A stretch of DNA of 64,000 nucleotides from Gymnopus androsaceus JB14 (taxonomy: Eukaryota > Basidiomycota > Agaricomycetes > Agaricales > Omphalotaceae): assembly GCA_009733575.1 (NCBI GenBank), contig ML769476.1, forward strand, positions 62,001 to 126,000. The letters are read 5' to 3'. This document shows positions 21,776 through 33,558 of this stretch, piece after piece (the first letter of the stretch is position 1; each line of letters begins with the position of its first letter). A program made the translations under genes and the position numbers. The notes beneath the pieces are model-generated. The model ran no database searches. It was given only the letters and a program-made list of their open reading frames with translations, and was not told the origin of the DNA.

Positions 21776-24700
21776 TTATACTGAACCATGACCACGGTTC
21801 ATCGTCTGCGTCAGCTCACTCACATTGTTCAAATATGTGCCCCAGTCGTCAAGTCTAAAAGTAGCAGCTCAGCTCTTGAATCAAAACTAGATGAAAAAAA
21901 AACCACCCACTCGAAACCTGACGGCGCGTTCGACCACATAGCAAAGGTATCACTATCCAACGAGGGTGGCATGTCCACATCGTTCATATTCGGGTTCCGG
22001 TCTCGACTTGATAGCATACCAGCCTGATCAGGAGGAGGGCGAACATGTGAATGCCGTGAATGGCCCGCCACAGACGAACTGGGACCGCCAGCACCGTTGA
22101 GAGATTGATGCGGGTGTAACCCATTGCGATACGGCATTGACCCGTTGGTAGAAGAAGCAGAGATACCGACACTGCTCGTACCCTGAGCAGCCTCGCTTCC
22201 GCCATACGGATAGTCATAATTTAGATAACCAGGCTGAATGTACGGCGTATTCATTCCCATTTCAGTACCGGATGGTGCAGGCGGTGGTTGGTTATACCAA
22301 TCCATTGGCTGCGGCTGCGTGTTGGGCTGTGCTCTCGTCGAAAAATTGACCTGTCCATGCAGGGGCAATCGACCAAGCTCATCGCTGTACATGGGAAGTG
22401 AGAAGAGCTGCATCCCAGGAGGTGAATCGTGCAAAAGTGGATTTTCTGCGACGGCGGACGATAACGACGATGAGGAGATATCGGCGTTTGCAGTAGCTGT
22501 CGCAGCACGCTTAGAACCTGCGATAGTGCGCGACCGTGATGGTATAGGGGCTTTCGGAGAGCGAAAGGGCAGGACTGCTTATTGAGGATGTGGACATAGG
22601 ACTTTCGGCACCCCATTCGCGTTTGTTAGTCGGCTCAGGGCTGGAGTTTGGTAAAGGAAGTTCGCCAACAGATGCCAACTCGTATAATATGTCCCTAAAA
22701 AGCGTAATCGTCACTCCGTTTGTCATACGGGATGAGAAAGAATAAACGCACCATAATCGACCAGCCGAGTGCCATCTAAGTGCTCATCAGATTGAGAGGT
22801 TTGCGTCAATAAGGAGAATAATCACCTGTCCTTCACAGGCCTTTAATGCCTGCATGCACTTGTAAACATCCGCCATCTCTTTGTTTGGATCGGTCGATAG
22901 GCCTGAACGCTTGCCGCCCCATATGTTCAGCAAAAGAACGATGCCAGCTGTAAATGCTGAGATCTACAACAAGGGATCAGAGGCGTTTACATAAATCCAA
23001 CGTATACGAACCTGAGAGAACGGGAGTAAAATACCCTCTCTTCTTCTCTGAATATCGAATGATGTGACTTGCGGACCTTGCTGCATTCGTGCAGATTGCT
23101 AGTGACGGGAAGGACAACGGAGATGGCTTTTTTGGTGAAGGGATGAATGGCCTATGAACGAGTATTTGCACGAGATAATAATGCGAGTAGAGCATGACGG
23201 ATTGATGGAAAAATATTTCGTTTTCGCGATTTGGATCCCAGCGAACTGTGAGATAGGGTATAAGGATACGTAAGATTAAGAAGCGACTGGAGTGCTTACG
23301 ATGATCAGGGACCGAGTCCACCCACTGATTCAAGGCGGAATCCAGTTCGGCCACGATATGTTGCTCCCACTGTTCTCCGCCAAAACCCATCAAGATTTTG
23401 GATTTATTAATAGCATACTAAAGCAAAATGTTGATGTCAGTATGTCGTACCAGGACGAGCATAATGTACACACAATTGTCCTTAATGCCATGGATAAAAG
23501 AACATTAAGCCTGATAAAAGTGGTAAAAGCAGATATGATAGAAGGTTTTCCTGGGGGTTGTCTGAACGCCATCGCAGGATCAGGATGTTCCCAATACTCA
23601 TCATCGACTTCTAAGGGCAGATCGAGATCGTAACTGAAGGTTGGCAAAGAGGTTAGCAGATAATAACCATTTTGACTGGAACTCACTCTTCATCTTGTAT
23701 CGCACAAGGTCGGCCCAAGGCTGTACTAAACATACGGTCCATACAAACTAGAACCCTGTAAGTAGTCAGCACCGAAAGTAAGCTGATATAAATCCTCTAA
23801 CCAGAACGCGCGCTTCCATAGTTCATCCTCTACAGTCCAAGTTTTCGGTGGCTTCCTTCGATGTGCACCCACGTCTTGAGCAAGTCGTATCCCAACTCCC
23901 ACCATCATCCAGCATGAATGAGGTGCAGAGGAGCCTTGCAGGAATTGTACTGAAAGCTGATGGATATGTTAATTAGGTGATCACAGCGAGTCGCTCGATT
24001 TGAATACGTACACAATAGAACTGCAGGTCATAGAGCGTCGGAGGCGCTAATAGTGATTTGCGCACCACTTGTACTTGGTCAAAGTATTTCCATCCACACG
24101 AATGCCATGAGTCGACACCGTCGAGCAATACTCTCTGGTCATCGACCCACCTAGATGCGACCGCGCAAACAAGTAGAAGAATAGCACCAAACATTTCATC
24201 TTGATAGTGCAGTTTTTCCCGGACGGAACGTTCGAACGTAGGACGATGCAGTAGAGGGAAAAAGACATTGACATTTTTAAAATACATTTGAACTAGCTCG
24301 GAAAGAAGATCTGGATCGGGGAAAGTGTAACCTGGACCAGAAGCCTCAGAGATGGCGTCTTCCCACTGAGCATTATCAATATCACGGGATATTTCGCTAG
24401 AAAGTAAAGCACGTACGGGTAGAAGCCGCCAAAATTCTGGTCTTCGTTCCCCCAGAACGATTGGCTTCATGTCAGTCTCTCTTCCGGTGAATTCCTGTTT
24501 GAGGTCAATCGCGGTCTTGATAAGCATAGCGCCACTTGACTTTCCGAAAAATCTGTGTTCACGAGAGTCAATACGAAGGTTCTTGAGATTATCAGTAAGC
24601 TCCAGGCGTTCCGCTTCGTCTGTATCCTGCAATTGCGGGGATTCGTGATGTATGTCCCACTTGCGGATAGCTTTGATAGCGACTTCGGTGGTACTAGTAG

Positions 24701-25285
24701 TGCCATTACCGCATTGATCTTGAGCTTGTGCACGCTGCAATTGAGGAGGGTTCACGTTTGTGGTGTTTGACCCCAAGCCAAGCTCTTTCGTCAAATCCAC
24801 GTCGGGCATGAGACGATGAAGAAGGCCTTCCATTTTCTCTAGGCGAGTTTCAAGACTTTCGACATATCTAAATCAGCACGTTTAGTGTCGGCGGATATAG
24901 CTTTAATAGTGAACAAACGCTTTCGGTGGCCCGCGTTTCTAGGGCAGAGTTAGCTTTCAGCATGAAAGATCTACACACGATGACGCACCTTGGCTGCCTC
25001 GACATAGGTACAGTCAAAATTATAGGCAATACAATTGGAACAGCGATTTCCAGGCATCTGTACTCCATCGCATCGTACTGGGACCAGTCAAAAGAAGATA
25101 CTATCTCAAGGACAAAGTGCACCGACTCTTTTTGCGTCTACATACCTGAAAGTAAATGAGTCAAAGGGAATGTTACTCAAGAAAGCCGGATTCACATCAC
25201 ATGCGCGCTGGATACGTCTTTTCTTCGAGTTCTGAGGTTCATGAGAGCTGTCGCCTTCGTTAAAGTCTTCTTCGTTGGACGACAT
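21776..25285 (-). CDS. Zn2Cys6 transcription factor with fungal-specific regulatory domain
   Basis: Gal4-type binuclear zinc cluster regulator. Start MSSNEEDFNEGDSSHEPQ at 25285-25283, then KKRRIQRACD. After an intron, VCRRKK joins (donor A|GTCGGT) to IRCDGVQMPGNRCSNCIAYNFDC, giving the complete C-x2-C-x6-C...C-x2-C-x6-C cluster. A linker/coiled segment follows (YVESLETRLEKMEGLLHRLMPD). The middle-homology domain is spread over exons: ELVQMYFKNVNVFFPLLHRP, GAILLLVCAVASRW, MMVGVGIRLAQDVGAHRR, WKRAFW, DLDLPLEVDDEYWEHPDP, FFHQSVMLYSHYYLVQILVH. The tail is Ser/Asn/Pro-rich and ends DTFAMWSNAPSGFE, then LDDWGTYLNNVSELT after a GA|GTGGGT intron, with TAA at 21778-21776. It is nuclear; the target genes cannot be read from the sequence. 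Convergent with the ISG12-like gene. Splice sites in the middle were not all checked. Confidence 0.88.
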
Positions 25286-25962
25286 GGCGGCACTAGTGCA
25301 AGTGGGTATTGTCGATTTGAAATCCTCGGAATTCGACAACTTTATATGTAAGCCGAAGCACACGAGCTCTGTTGCCGAAGCCAAGCGCTCATTGGCCGAA
25401 TATAGCGAGCTCCTTCACATAGCTCAAGACGCCGCAGTCCACGAGTTCTTTTGCCGAAGAGTCATTGGCTGATCGCGAGCAAGCTGCAGGCTCCGTGAAC
25501 TGATTTCCTGGAATATAGTAGCCTCATAGTACTTACGCGTAGCCAATGTCCTTCAATCGTACGTTTTTTTATCGAGGCATACTCTACAGCAGTTATATAT
25601 TAGATATTTATTTGCCCTAGGCGAAGGTAATTTAGTCCTTATCGAAGACGTCTGCATTGAAAGGCAACTCCGTAAGTAGCATGTCATAAGAGCCCACGTA
25701 GACGGCGATTCTATTCCGAGTCACTGGCATACAGTCTCCGATTCTACTGTTCGTCTTTGCCCAATCAAATTAGATACTTACTTACTGTACCCTAATATAC
25801 CTTTTTATGGAGCCAATACTGTATATGCTTCCCCGACCACTAGGAGGTGCATACGCGTACAGCGGCATAGATACAGTCAAATTTAGTCGCATATATCAAG
25901 TAGCATGTGATAGTGATAATCATCGGTCTCAGCTTCGTCGACACGCACTTCAATTAATCCTT
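25286..25962. other. transcription-factor upstream region
   Basis: Promoter side of the Zn2Cys6 gene, up to the left edge of the duplicated segment. It has two diverged copies of a GAGCTC..TTGCCGAAG-like motif around 25366-25460. No gene seen. Confidence 0.4.
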
Positions 25963-26380
25963 CGACTGTCGAGGATTTGATAGATCGCAACAACGCATTC
26001 ATCTGATGAAAACATGAAATGCTAATGTGTATTATGTACTTATACATTGGTAAACGGACGGTTATGCACAAAAACCCAAGGGGAAAAAAACAATGAAAGA
26101 AAAAACTAAGCGGTAAGTATATGAGTACTATAAGCTAGGTGCACTCTGATGAGAGATACGTAGAAGAGAGAACAATATCTTAAGGGTTTGGCTGGGGCTT
26201 GGCCCGAGCTCCCGCCCGTGGACTCCGAGTGCTCGTAGCCCCAACCAGAGCAGAGCTCCAACCTGAGAGTGCAAGGAGGAACCAACCGAAGGGAAACGGG
26301 CCCAAGAACCAAACCGAGGTATGCTCTGGGTATGTTATTTAGCTGGCACAAGTAAGAGAGTGAAGACTAGGAAGAACTGA

Positions 26381-27950
26381 TTACTCTGAGTCAATATTTA
26401 TACCATTAATACATGTGTTAATGACAGAGTCTGGTATCTTGTGGGCTTTTTGATAAGTATTGATGGAGTCTTTCAACCTCGAGATCTGAGAAGCGTCATA
26501 GGCTTTAAGTATGTGAACCGGTAATATATCTTCGAACCGTCTCCAGTAGATAAGAAAGGCTAGCAATATCCAACCACCAATGGCTGCCACCACCTCGGGA
26601 GGTACACCTGCTAAAAGTAGCTCAACTGCTCCGCCGATGCGAAAACTATGACCTTGAACAAGGGGGAATCCCTTATCTGACCAGATTTTGTCACAGAAAG
26701 AGAGGAAAGTCGATTTGACCATATGATGTGGTTGGCCGAGGTCATCAACGTATCCAAACAAGGAGAAATCCTTGGGAATCCTGGCATTTGCCCTGACATG
26801 CATTTGCATGGTGTTGAACGGACAAAACAGTTTGAGTGCTGCCGTCTGAGCTGTGGCGGTAACTGTGGCTCCGGCTTGCTTTGTGGTCTTTGTACAAGGA
26901 ATGTGGAAGGACACGGCCTTGGGGAGAATTGTTCAGATGGAGGGAGAAATTGATGTGGGCTGAACGGGATGCATGGTATATTGGGTTGAATGCCGAGATT
27001 GATTTTACGGTGAGTTCACCGAGTCTACAGCAGCCCCAGAAAGCGTTACACGTGATGGCCCATATGGAACAATGGAATGGGATTGAGAATTTGAGCGCAG
27101 GGAAAAGCGCGAGCATATGGTTAATAGATATAGGGTTGTGAGTTGGGCGTTTGTGGTGGGCACCGGCGACACAAGCACCTGCTCTGGCAAAACGAATGAG
27201 CCTCGAGTCGGCGGCCCAGGGAGCACCTTTGAGTTCATGCCAAGCTTGGAGAGCTGACAGCCAACTCTTGGCACAAGATCCACTGATCTTCCCCATATGA
27301 TAGCCTAGAAATCCGATGATAAGGTGGTCACTAGCGGGCATACGCTGGTCTTCCAAGATATTCAACATGTCGCAGAATTGATTAAACCGAAGGAGCCCAG
27401 CGCCATAGGTCTCCTTGGTCGAATCTGCAAGTCCCACCAACGTGAGCTTCTCGCCCCACTCTATGACCTCAGGAGGAAGGGTGATTGAGCATTCCATGCG
27501 TTTGGAGTCGGCGTAAGGAGTACTCCATGCATGAATCCGGTCTTTGGCATGAACATTGGGCTGTAGATCACTTTGTGCAATAGAGCAGCCGGATTTTGGA
27601 CGCCTGGTAGCAGGTTCGGAAGAGGTACGATTGGGAGCGCAAGAAGTCGAGCGTGTTATAATGGGTGAGGAAATTGTGGTTGGCATGGCTGGAGATGGGT
27701 GGCAGACAAACGAGCGGCCAAATAGGGAAGGAGAAAGATGGTTTGTTGAGTTGGAAGTGGTTTTTGTTGGGGGCGGCGGAATTGGTGGTTGCGCTGATGA
27801 TGGGGGTCCAAAACAGTTGCGAAAGGAGATGGTAGAGATGTAAAAGTCTCCCGTGCTGCCAGTTCCATGGCTCTGTGGTGGCATAATATCAGGAGCTAGT
27901 GTAGATGACTGTTCAAGTTCAAGGAGCGATTGATTATGTAAGTGTACCAA
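26381..27950 (-). pseudogene. tyrosine recombinase of the YR retrotransposon, frameshifted
   Basis: The first frame (27950 down) has a long Ser/Pro-rich leader, then LTLVGLADSTKETYGAGLLR, a SAM-like N-domain (HLIIGFLGYHMGKISGSCAK), and the first catalytic Arg in AFWGCCRLGELT. Near 26900 the frame must shift by one base, after LHLNNSP, into KAVSFHIPCTKTTKQAGATV and FNTMQMHVRANARIP. This frame carries GHSFRIGGA (the HxxR pair) and WRRFEDI preceded by the nucleophile Tyr in LIYW. The complete R..HxxR..Y set is therefore present but split over two frames. It could be decay, or conceivably a recoding site; decay is likelier given the rest of the element. Confidence 0.82.
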
Positions 27951-27986
27951 GAGTCCAAATGTAATGGTACAGTAGCGAAACTAAAT

Positions 27987-30160
27987 CTAGACATGTATAA
28001 TAGCCTCAGCGAGTTTGTCAGGCAGGGATATAGAGTATGGTAATTGAGTCTCATCCGGACCCATTATACCGCGCGACAGAGGGTCAGCGGGGTTTTCAGC
28101 TGAAATGATATATATAAGTTTAGGTTCAATAAGGAGAGAAGTGAGAGTCACGTATGTGCGACGAACGGAAAGATTAATCCATCGATTGGGGCTACACTGC
28201 TTTAGCATTGCCCCAATCGTACCCTGGTTGTCTGAGTGGATCAACAAATAGGCATTTTGGATGCCCATAGCTTCAAGAAAGTAGACGACGAGCTCAATAG
28301 CGACCATCTCGAGCCAGCAGATATTGCGTCCCTCAATCTTCCAAGCCTTGGTCAACTGGAAAGCTGCCCAATGGCCCTGAATCCAAAAACCGATTCCCCA
28401 ATCAGTGGATGCATTTGCATATATCTTGAGATTGATCAATGGGCCTTGGGGGCGTAGCTGGCGATAGGCAAAGGGGTCTGAAAGGATGTGAAACCACCAG
28501 ATTAATTCTGTTACAAGGCCGGTAGTCAGGAACTTTCCCAACTCAAGTTCTTGTCCCCGGTAGCAAGCCATGAAATTGGATATTGCTGGGAGGTGCGAAT
28601 GTCCTTTGGTGTAAACGAAAGTGATGTAGCACAGGGTGCCGTGGATTTTTTTGACCCAGTTAAGTGGGGTTCTCTGTTGTTTGGGGTCAGGAGGAGGTTC
28701 GCAGGTGGGAAGTGAATGGGAAATAGGTGGGCCATCGGTGATAGCTCGGGATGCTGATTTTGGGGCAAACTTTTGGATGAAGACTCTAATTTGGTAGAGA
28801 TATTTGAGACGTTTTTCATCTGGGAGACTGACTCGTTTTAACAGCATGTCCCATAGTAAGCTGATGAAGATGAAGATATTGATGAAGAAAGGGTTGCCTT
28901 TCTTTGAGGGAGGGTGAAAAGGGGTGCCGAGTGGGTGTATCAGTTTGAGGACTTCCTCTCGATCATAAGCGTACTCGAAATTGGCAGGGTCTGCATCAGG
29001 ATTAAGGGGCACACGGAAGACTGCTAGATCATCCTCAATCTTGGCTACGGGGAAGACACCTTTGGCGAACAGGATATCTCAAACAGTGGCAGAGATCATC
29101 CCTGAACAGCTGCTAGTGCCTGCCCACCCAAAACAGTCACACATGTCGATCCAAAAATCACCCTTTTCATCACAAACGACAAGAAATTGTTTGTGGTTGG
29201 GGTTGACTGGAATGGTTCGGTGGAACTTTATTATGTCCATGGTGCATGCCTGGGTACCCGGCGGGGAATAGATGATCTTTAAAAGGGAAGGGTTTCAGTA
29301 TTGGTGGCTTCCAGTTGGAGCAAGTGATAGAGCTATGGCCAGTTGGCCAAGCGAATATAGAGCCAAGACCAGTTGGTCTGGTAAATACAATACCACCACT
29401 GGTGGTAAAAGTAGAGCTGCAACCAGTTGGCCGAGCAGAGGAATACAATATCACCACTTGTGATAAAGATAGAGCTGCAACCAGTTGGCCGAACGAAAAA
29501 TACAATACCACCACTGTGGTAAGGATAGAGCTGCAGCCAGTTGGCCGAGCAAATGTAACAAGTGGAAAAAGGATAATGAAGCGTAGAATAAAACTCACAA
29601 ATTCTGCAACGTCGCTGGCTGAATCGAATGTAGTGGGAAACAATTCCTTTTGAATGTACGAGTTCACTGATGGAGTTGCCCGACCCAAAGAATCTTTTCC
29701 TCCCTTAGAGAGATTGCGGCAGACCCTCAGCTTTGGTGGCTGGTCGGGTCCTTGCGATGATTCTGCCACAATGAGCGGTGATGCCACAAAAGGTCCATGG
29801 AGTACCTGTTCGACCCGTTCTTTGGTGAAAGGACCAGCCATCCAACCTGATATTGATTCCTCCTCAATGTATTCTTTGACCGTTACCGGGTGTTTGGAGA
29901 CAGAGGAGTGATTGGGTATAATAATAGTTTTGGTGAGGATAGGAACATTGCCAAGGGGAAAACCATTTCTGAGATAAACGATAAGGATGGAATAACGGTC
30001 GGAGAGGCCGTGGATAGCGAGCTCGATAAAGAAAGAATTAATGTCATATGGTGTGATGATCCTCTCGAACAGTTCGTTTTCGAAAGGCATTGAATTAGTA
30101 AGAGGATAATGGGTAATTATGGTGGAAGAAAAATTGTGGAAAGGGAGGATGCCCGGTCTG
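27987..30160 (-). pseudogene. reverse transcriptase-RNase H of the YR retrotransposon
   Basis: The N-terminal part (about 30160-29630) reads FFIELAIHGLSDRYS, YLRNGFPLGNVPIL, GPFTKERVEQVLHGPF, KLRVCRNLSKGGKDSLG and FPTTFDSASDVAEFV. A minisatellite then interrupts it. It resumes with ACTMDIIKFHRTIPVNPNHKQ, FWIDMCDCFGWAGTSSCSG, SATV then TGA at about 29078-29080, then DILFAKGVFPVAKIEDDLAVF. The last holds the polymerase Asp pair (KIEDD for the family's KYEDD). From 29012 the frame is open to 27987 with IHPLGTPFHPPSKKG, an RNase H block (KIYANASTDWGIGFW, NICWLEMVAIELV, LLIHSDNQGTIGAML) and IISAENPADPLSRG. Two lesions are thus visible. Confidence 0.85.
29309..29560. repeat. minisatellite inside the reverse transcriptase frame
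   Basis: Six direct copies of a CCAGTTGG(C/A)(C/G) core, near 29311, 29339, 29369, 29423, 29480 and 29536. The last three units are about 56 bp, with AATACAATACCACCACTGTGG and AGAGCTGCA segments. It lies between DVAEFV and the MDIIKFHRT block of the polymerase, where relatives have only a short linker. Confidence 0.75.
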
Positions 30161-30169
30161 AAGAAAGAG

Positions 30170-31530
30170 TCAAGCCGACGCTGGGCAGGAGGGGTCGCGG
30201 GCGCAGTGGGAACCGCTGCATAATGAGCAGACATGGGAGGAGGGAGGGCAGCCCTTCTGGCATTTGCCCCAGCAGTTGAACGAGATACAGATAACGGCAT
30301 TATTGGGAGTGAGGAGTTGCCCATTATGCAATCTGGCAAAGGGAAATTCTCCATGTGCAACTCGGTCATTGAGTTTGTGCCCCTGGAGGCCACAGCCAAT
30401 GCAGCGAGGTCTGGAGCCGACCTTGCTGCCCTTCAGAAAGGGCGCCGAGCCCGAGGAGTGAGGGTTGTCATGGGCATACGGTTTTATCTGATGCTTGTTT
30501 GACACCATGGTTGATGGTGGTGATGAAATGAAACTGCGTGGCTGTTTCGCTAAAAGTGTCTCTGCATCCAATATGGCCTATACCCGGGTCCAAGCTGTGT
30601 TGTAAGCAGATTGGTTGTACTCTGTGTCCCGTTGGAGGTGAGTACTCCTCAGCTTCTCCTCCTGGATCCTCCAAATTCGGAAAAGCTCCTCGGATTCTCC
30701 CTGATAGAGAAAAATGCGAAGTGTTTGGCGAAGAACAGTGGACGTGAGGCGTGGATACCATCCCCGTACCGGGCTACCATAAACTGATAGTAGAAATCGG
30801 AAGTGTTTTGGAATTGTTGAAAAGTGAAAAATAATTCGCCGGCGGGCTTGCCAGCTGCCGATAGCTTCTTTAACAATTCAGCAGTGTTCAAGATGATGGG
30901 TTTGTCTGGAATATGCGAGAGCTTTACGGTAGGAATCATTGCTATATTGGCATTGATCCACTGAAGATTGGTGGGGAGGAAACATGGGAAAGGAATGTTG
31001 TGTTTGTGTTTAGTGGTGCGGAGCATTATCTCCGGGAAAACTGCTGTCAGGGCGGCTGTGGGATCGACCGAGGAGATAATGATGTCTGGTTTGCGAGAGA
31101 GAGCAGCGGTAGCGATGTGCTGAACATCCAGCTGTTTGGAGGCATCTCTGACGTGAGTTTCTTCAGTGATCCTGTCGTTCTCATTCATATTGTTCATGAT
31201 TCCAATGGAAATGACATTAAGGAGTGGTTTAAAACTCCGGAAAAGGTCCTGGTCCCGTCTGACCATATGGAATTCCTGATCCAGGATAGAGATAACTGAT
31301 TTGGCATCTGATTCGGGGTCTCCCTCAACAGCTGTGAGTTTTTTCATGATACGAGCATTGTTGCATGCGGCAATATCAAAATTGGCCTTGATTCGAACAC
31401 CCAGTGTGAGCCTAGTGAGAGCAGCAATGATATTCGGAGTCCTGTGAGTTTTCCGTCTGCGTGCAGGATTGTCCAATGAATTATCATGAGGAAGAAAGTT
31501 TGAATTGGGTTTCAAGGTGAAGGATACCAT
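30170..31530 (-). pseudogene. gag-like ORF of the YR retrotransposon
   Basis: The first frame (31530-30649) is a 293-codon protein, rich in polar residues, with a possible capsid-type helical body (KLTAVEGDPESDAKSVISIL, ELLKKLSAAGKPAGELFFTF). A second frame (30571-30170) carries Cys/His clusters like the gag tails of these elements: CIGCGLQGHKLND, FNCWGKCQKGCPPSSHVCSLC and SHCARDPSC. The two frames overlap poorly (between about 30760 and 30570) and are probably one ORF broken by a shift. No enzyme motif. Confidence 0.65.
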
Positions 31531-31983
31531 GTAGCGAAAGGTCCAGAAAGCAAAAGAAAGTAGACAAGGCTCAAAAACACTGATAGAGGAGCGACGGCTA
31601 TGAGAGTCGACTCCAAAAGGATAATAGTGCTTGATGGCGTGTTGCCGACTCTCCCACCATGCTTAGCTTATCCTATGATAAGCGCGCTCCGCTATCTTAT
31701 CGCGGAACAGGGGTAAAGCGAGAGCGAACATATGCATGAGTATGAGTGTGAGTAAAGTATGGATATTGTTTGGTTGATCAATGCAATGAAAAAATGAGAA
31801 GGAAAAAAAATTATCTCCTGCAGATGCAGGGAACATAAAGTACAAAATGCAACTCCAAAACCTACAAAATAGACAGACAGACAGATATTCACGACAAATG
31901 AAAACAACGAAAAGAAACACTAAACCCATTAAGCCCATTAATAGCCCAAGCTTACTGTTCATTGTCCTTAACTAAGACTTTGC

Positions 31984-33558
31984 ATGAAAGAATGCAAGGT
32001 CCAGGCATCATCTCCCACCACCAGCCCAGCTTCGATTTTGTGTCATCTTTGCCAGCCTCAAAATCTGATCGGCTTCAAGGAGATCATCCTCGTCATCCGT
32101 ATTAGCCTTGGATTCTGTCTCACCATCAGGTCTCTTCTTCTTCTCTGTCAACTGGACCATGGGATTAGTGGGAAGCGCAGTCAGCGGCTGTAACCCAGGA
32201 CTCAGTGCACTACTGCTGTTCTTTTGAGGTCCAGCAAACTCCTTTTTGAGCACCCTGTGCAACCAAAGGAGATTATGAAGCAATTCTTCTGGCATCTCCT
32301 TCTGAAGCATCATCCGTCAAGTAGTGCGTGGGGTGGAGGGAGGTGCGGCTGGAGGTAAATTGTATGGGAACCCAAGAGGTAGTGGGACCTGAACTGGAGG
32401 AGTCGATATAGTTTCATGGGCATTGCCGACGTACTGTAATTGGGAGTGAAGTGGCTGGGGTCTGTTATGAATGTTCTTATCTTATCAGACACATAGTATT
32501 ATTCTTTATCATTTTCTTTTATTTACTCTTGTATATCTACATAAGTGCGCGCTGGTTTAGACGCGCGGCTGTTCTAATTAGGTTCTGTCGATCGGAGTAT
32601 GATCGTTTCCGATCATAACACATGTTAGCATGTCCATACTTGTACGATTGACCTATCATTACTTATTTTCGTTTACTTGTTGTCTTTTATTGTTTCATGC
32701 ATTGTTACTGTACGGTCAGGGTATAGGGTATAGGGCTTAGGGTTCGTACTTTAGTATATAAGTAGTTGTAGCTGTAGCTTAGTCCTTAGCTTCAATCTCA
32801 TCAATACCTCCTAGTTCTCAATATCATCTTCTTCTCTTTTCCTCATTGTTCTTGTCTTTGCCTAAGTCGGAAGTCGTGATGCCTGGTACCTCGTGTTGTG
32901 GGGAACTAGTCGCTGACAGGGTCCAGGGACTGGATTGGCGTACAATGGGAGGACTGGAGGGAGTGGCGCTTGAGAGCTGCTGCCGGCTTTTGCAATTCTT
33001 CTATCTGCGAAAGCAGCAAGCTTCCCATGGGCAGCGCTCTGCGATATCTGTAAAGCCTGCTCGGGATCATCTTTGCTCTCATCCTCCAAGTCCTCATTTT
33101 GAGGACGCGCTTTGGGATGATACATCCCTGTGCTACCATTGGATTCTCCCTGTTTCTCTTTCCCTTTAGCCCTATTGCTGAACCCATTTACTTCTCCCAT
33201 ATAGCTTGATGCAGTGACGAAATTTGTGACAGGTAGAGCAGCTGCGCTCTTTGATGGTCTCAAACCATTACCCATACCCATTGTAGACAAGGAAGGTCTG
33301 GAAGGAGAAGGATACGGAGCAGCAGCAGCCCCATTTGTCGTCATCTGAGGGTCGGGATTCATCAGTTGACTCAAAAGTCCTGCCTGTGACTGTGTTGACA
33401 GATTCAAGTAACTGTGTTTCAGCATCTTGTTGAACAATTCCTGCTGCCGTTGAGCTTCAAGAGCAGCTTTGTAAAGTTTTTTGTCAAGAGGCTGCTGTTG
33501 CTCACGGTCGGAACGGTGCAAAGGTCAAGAAGGACCAGCGGCAGGGTGAGGAGGAGGG
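31984..33558 (-). pseudogene. copy A of the DUF3295-type C-terminus
   Basis: Reads LDKKLYKAALEAQRQQELF, HSYLNLSTQSQAGLLSQLMNPDP, SRPSLSTMG, SSYMGEVNGFSNRAKGK, EDESKDDPEQALQISQSAAH in one 219-codon frame (33521-32862). After removal of the solo LTR it continues to PYNLPPAAPPSTPRTTR-like text and MLQKEMPEELLHNLLWLHR. Compared with copy B it keeps a continuous frame across two places where B has an extra base. It lacks the segment between NPDPQ and TTNGAAAAP that B has (about 190 bp), has no 5' exons of its own, and carries the LTR, so it is not expected to make the regulator. Confidence 0.8.
32463..32918. mobile_element. solo LTR, 456 bp
   Basis: Starts TGTTATGAATG and ends CGCTGACA (TG..CA), flanked by a perfect 5-bp duplication GGGTC at 32458-32462 and 32919-32923. 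The corresponding site in copy B (about 37250) is uninterrupted. Inside are a TATA-like TAGTATATAAGTAG near 32751 and a pyrimidine-rich 3' part, as in Ty3/Gypsy or Copia LTRs; no internal retroviral coding remains. Probably left by LTR-LTR recombination. Confidence 0.9.

Larger units (their letters stand above)
26131..31708 (-). mobile_element. tyrosine-recombinase retrotransposon (Ngaro/DIRS order), degraded
   Basis: A 5.6-kb element whose ends are fixed by the empty site in copy B: ...ATGAGTACTA | element | AGGGGTAAAGCG... versus ATGAGTACTAGAGGGGTAAAGCG. No target duplication is visible, as expected for recombinase-mediated insertion. Minus-strand order is gag-like ORF, reverse transcriptase/RNase H, then tyrosine recombinase. 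The right end carries an inverted motif GATAAGCGCG...CGCTATCTTATC. The coding regions contain a stop, a frameshift and a minisatellite, so this copy cannot be autonomous as written. Confidence 0.88.
25963..33558. repeat. duplicated 3' segment of the DUF1752/DUF3295 gene (copy A), split by two transposons
   Basis: 25963-26130, 31709-32462 and 32924-33558 align in order with 36320-38094. The first block starts GACTGTCGAGGATTTGATAG and matches 36320 on. The second starts AGGGGTAAAGCGAGAGCG and matches from about 36495. The third starts at TCCAGGGAC beside the solo LTR. Homology stops at GTGAGGAGGAGG (33558 and 38094), which in the intact gene lies inside an intron. Copy A differs from copy B mostly by C-to-T or G-to-A changes at CpG. 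Confidence 0.85.
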
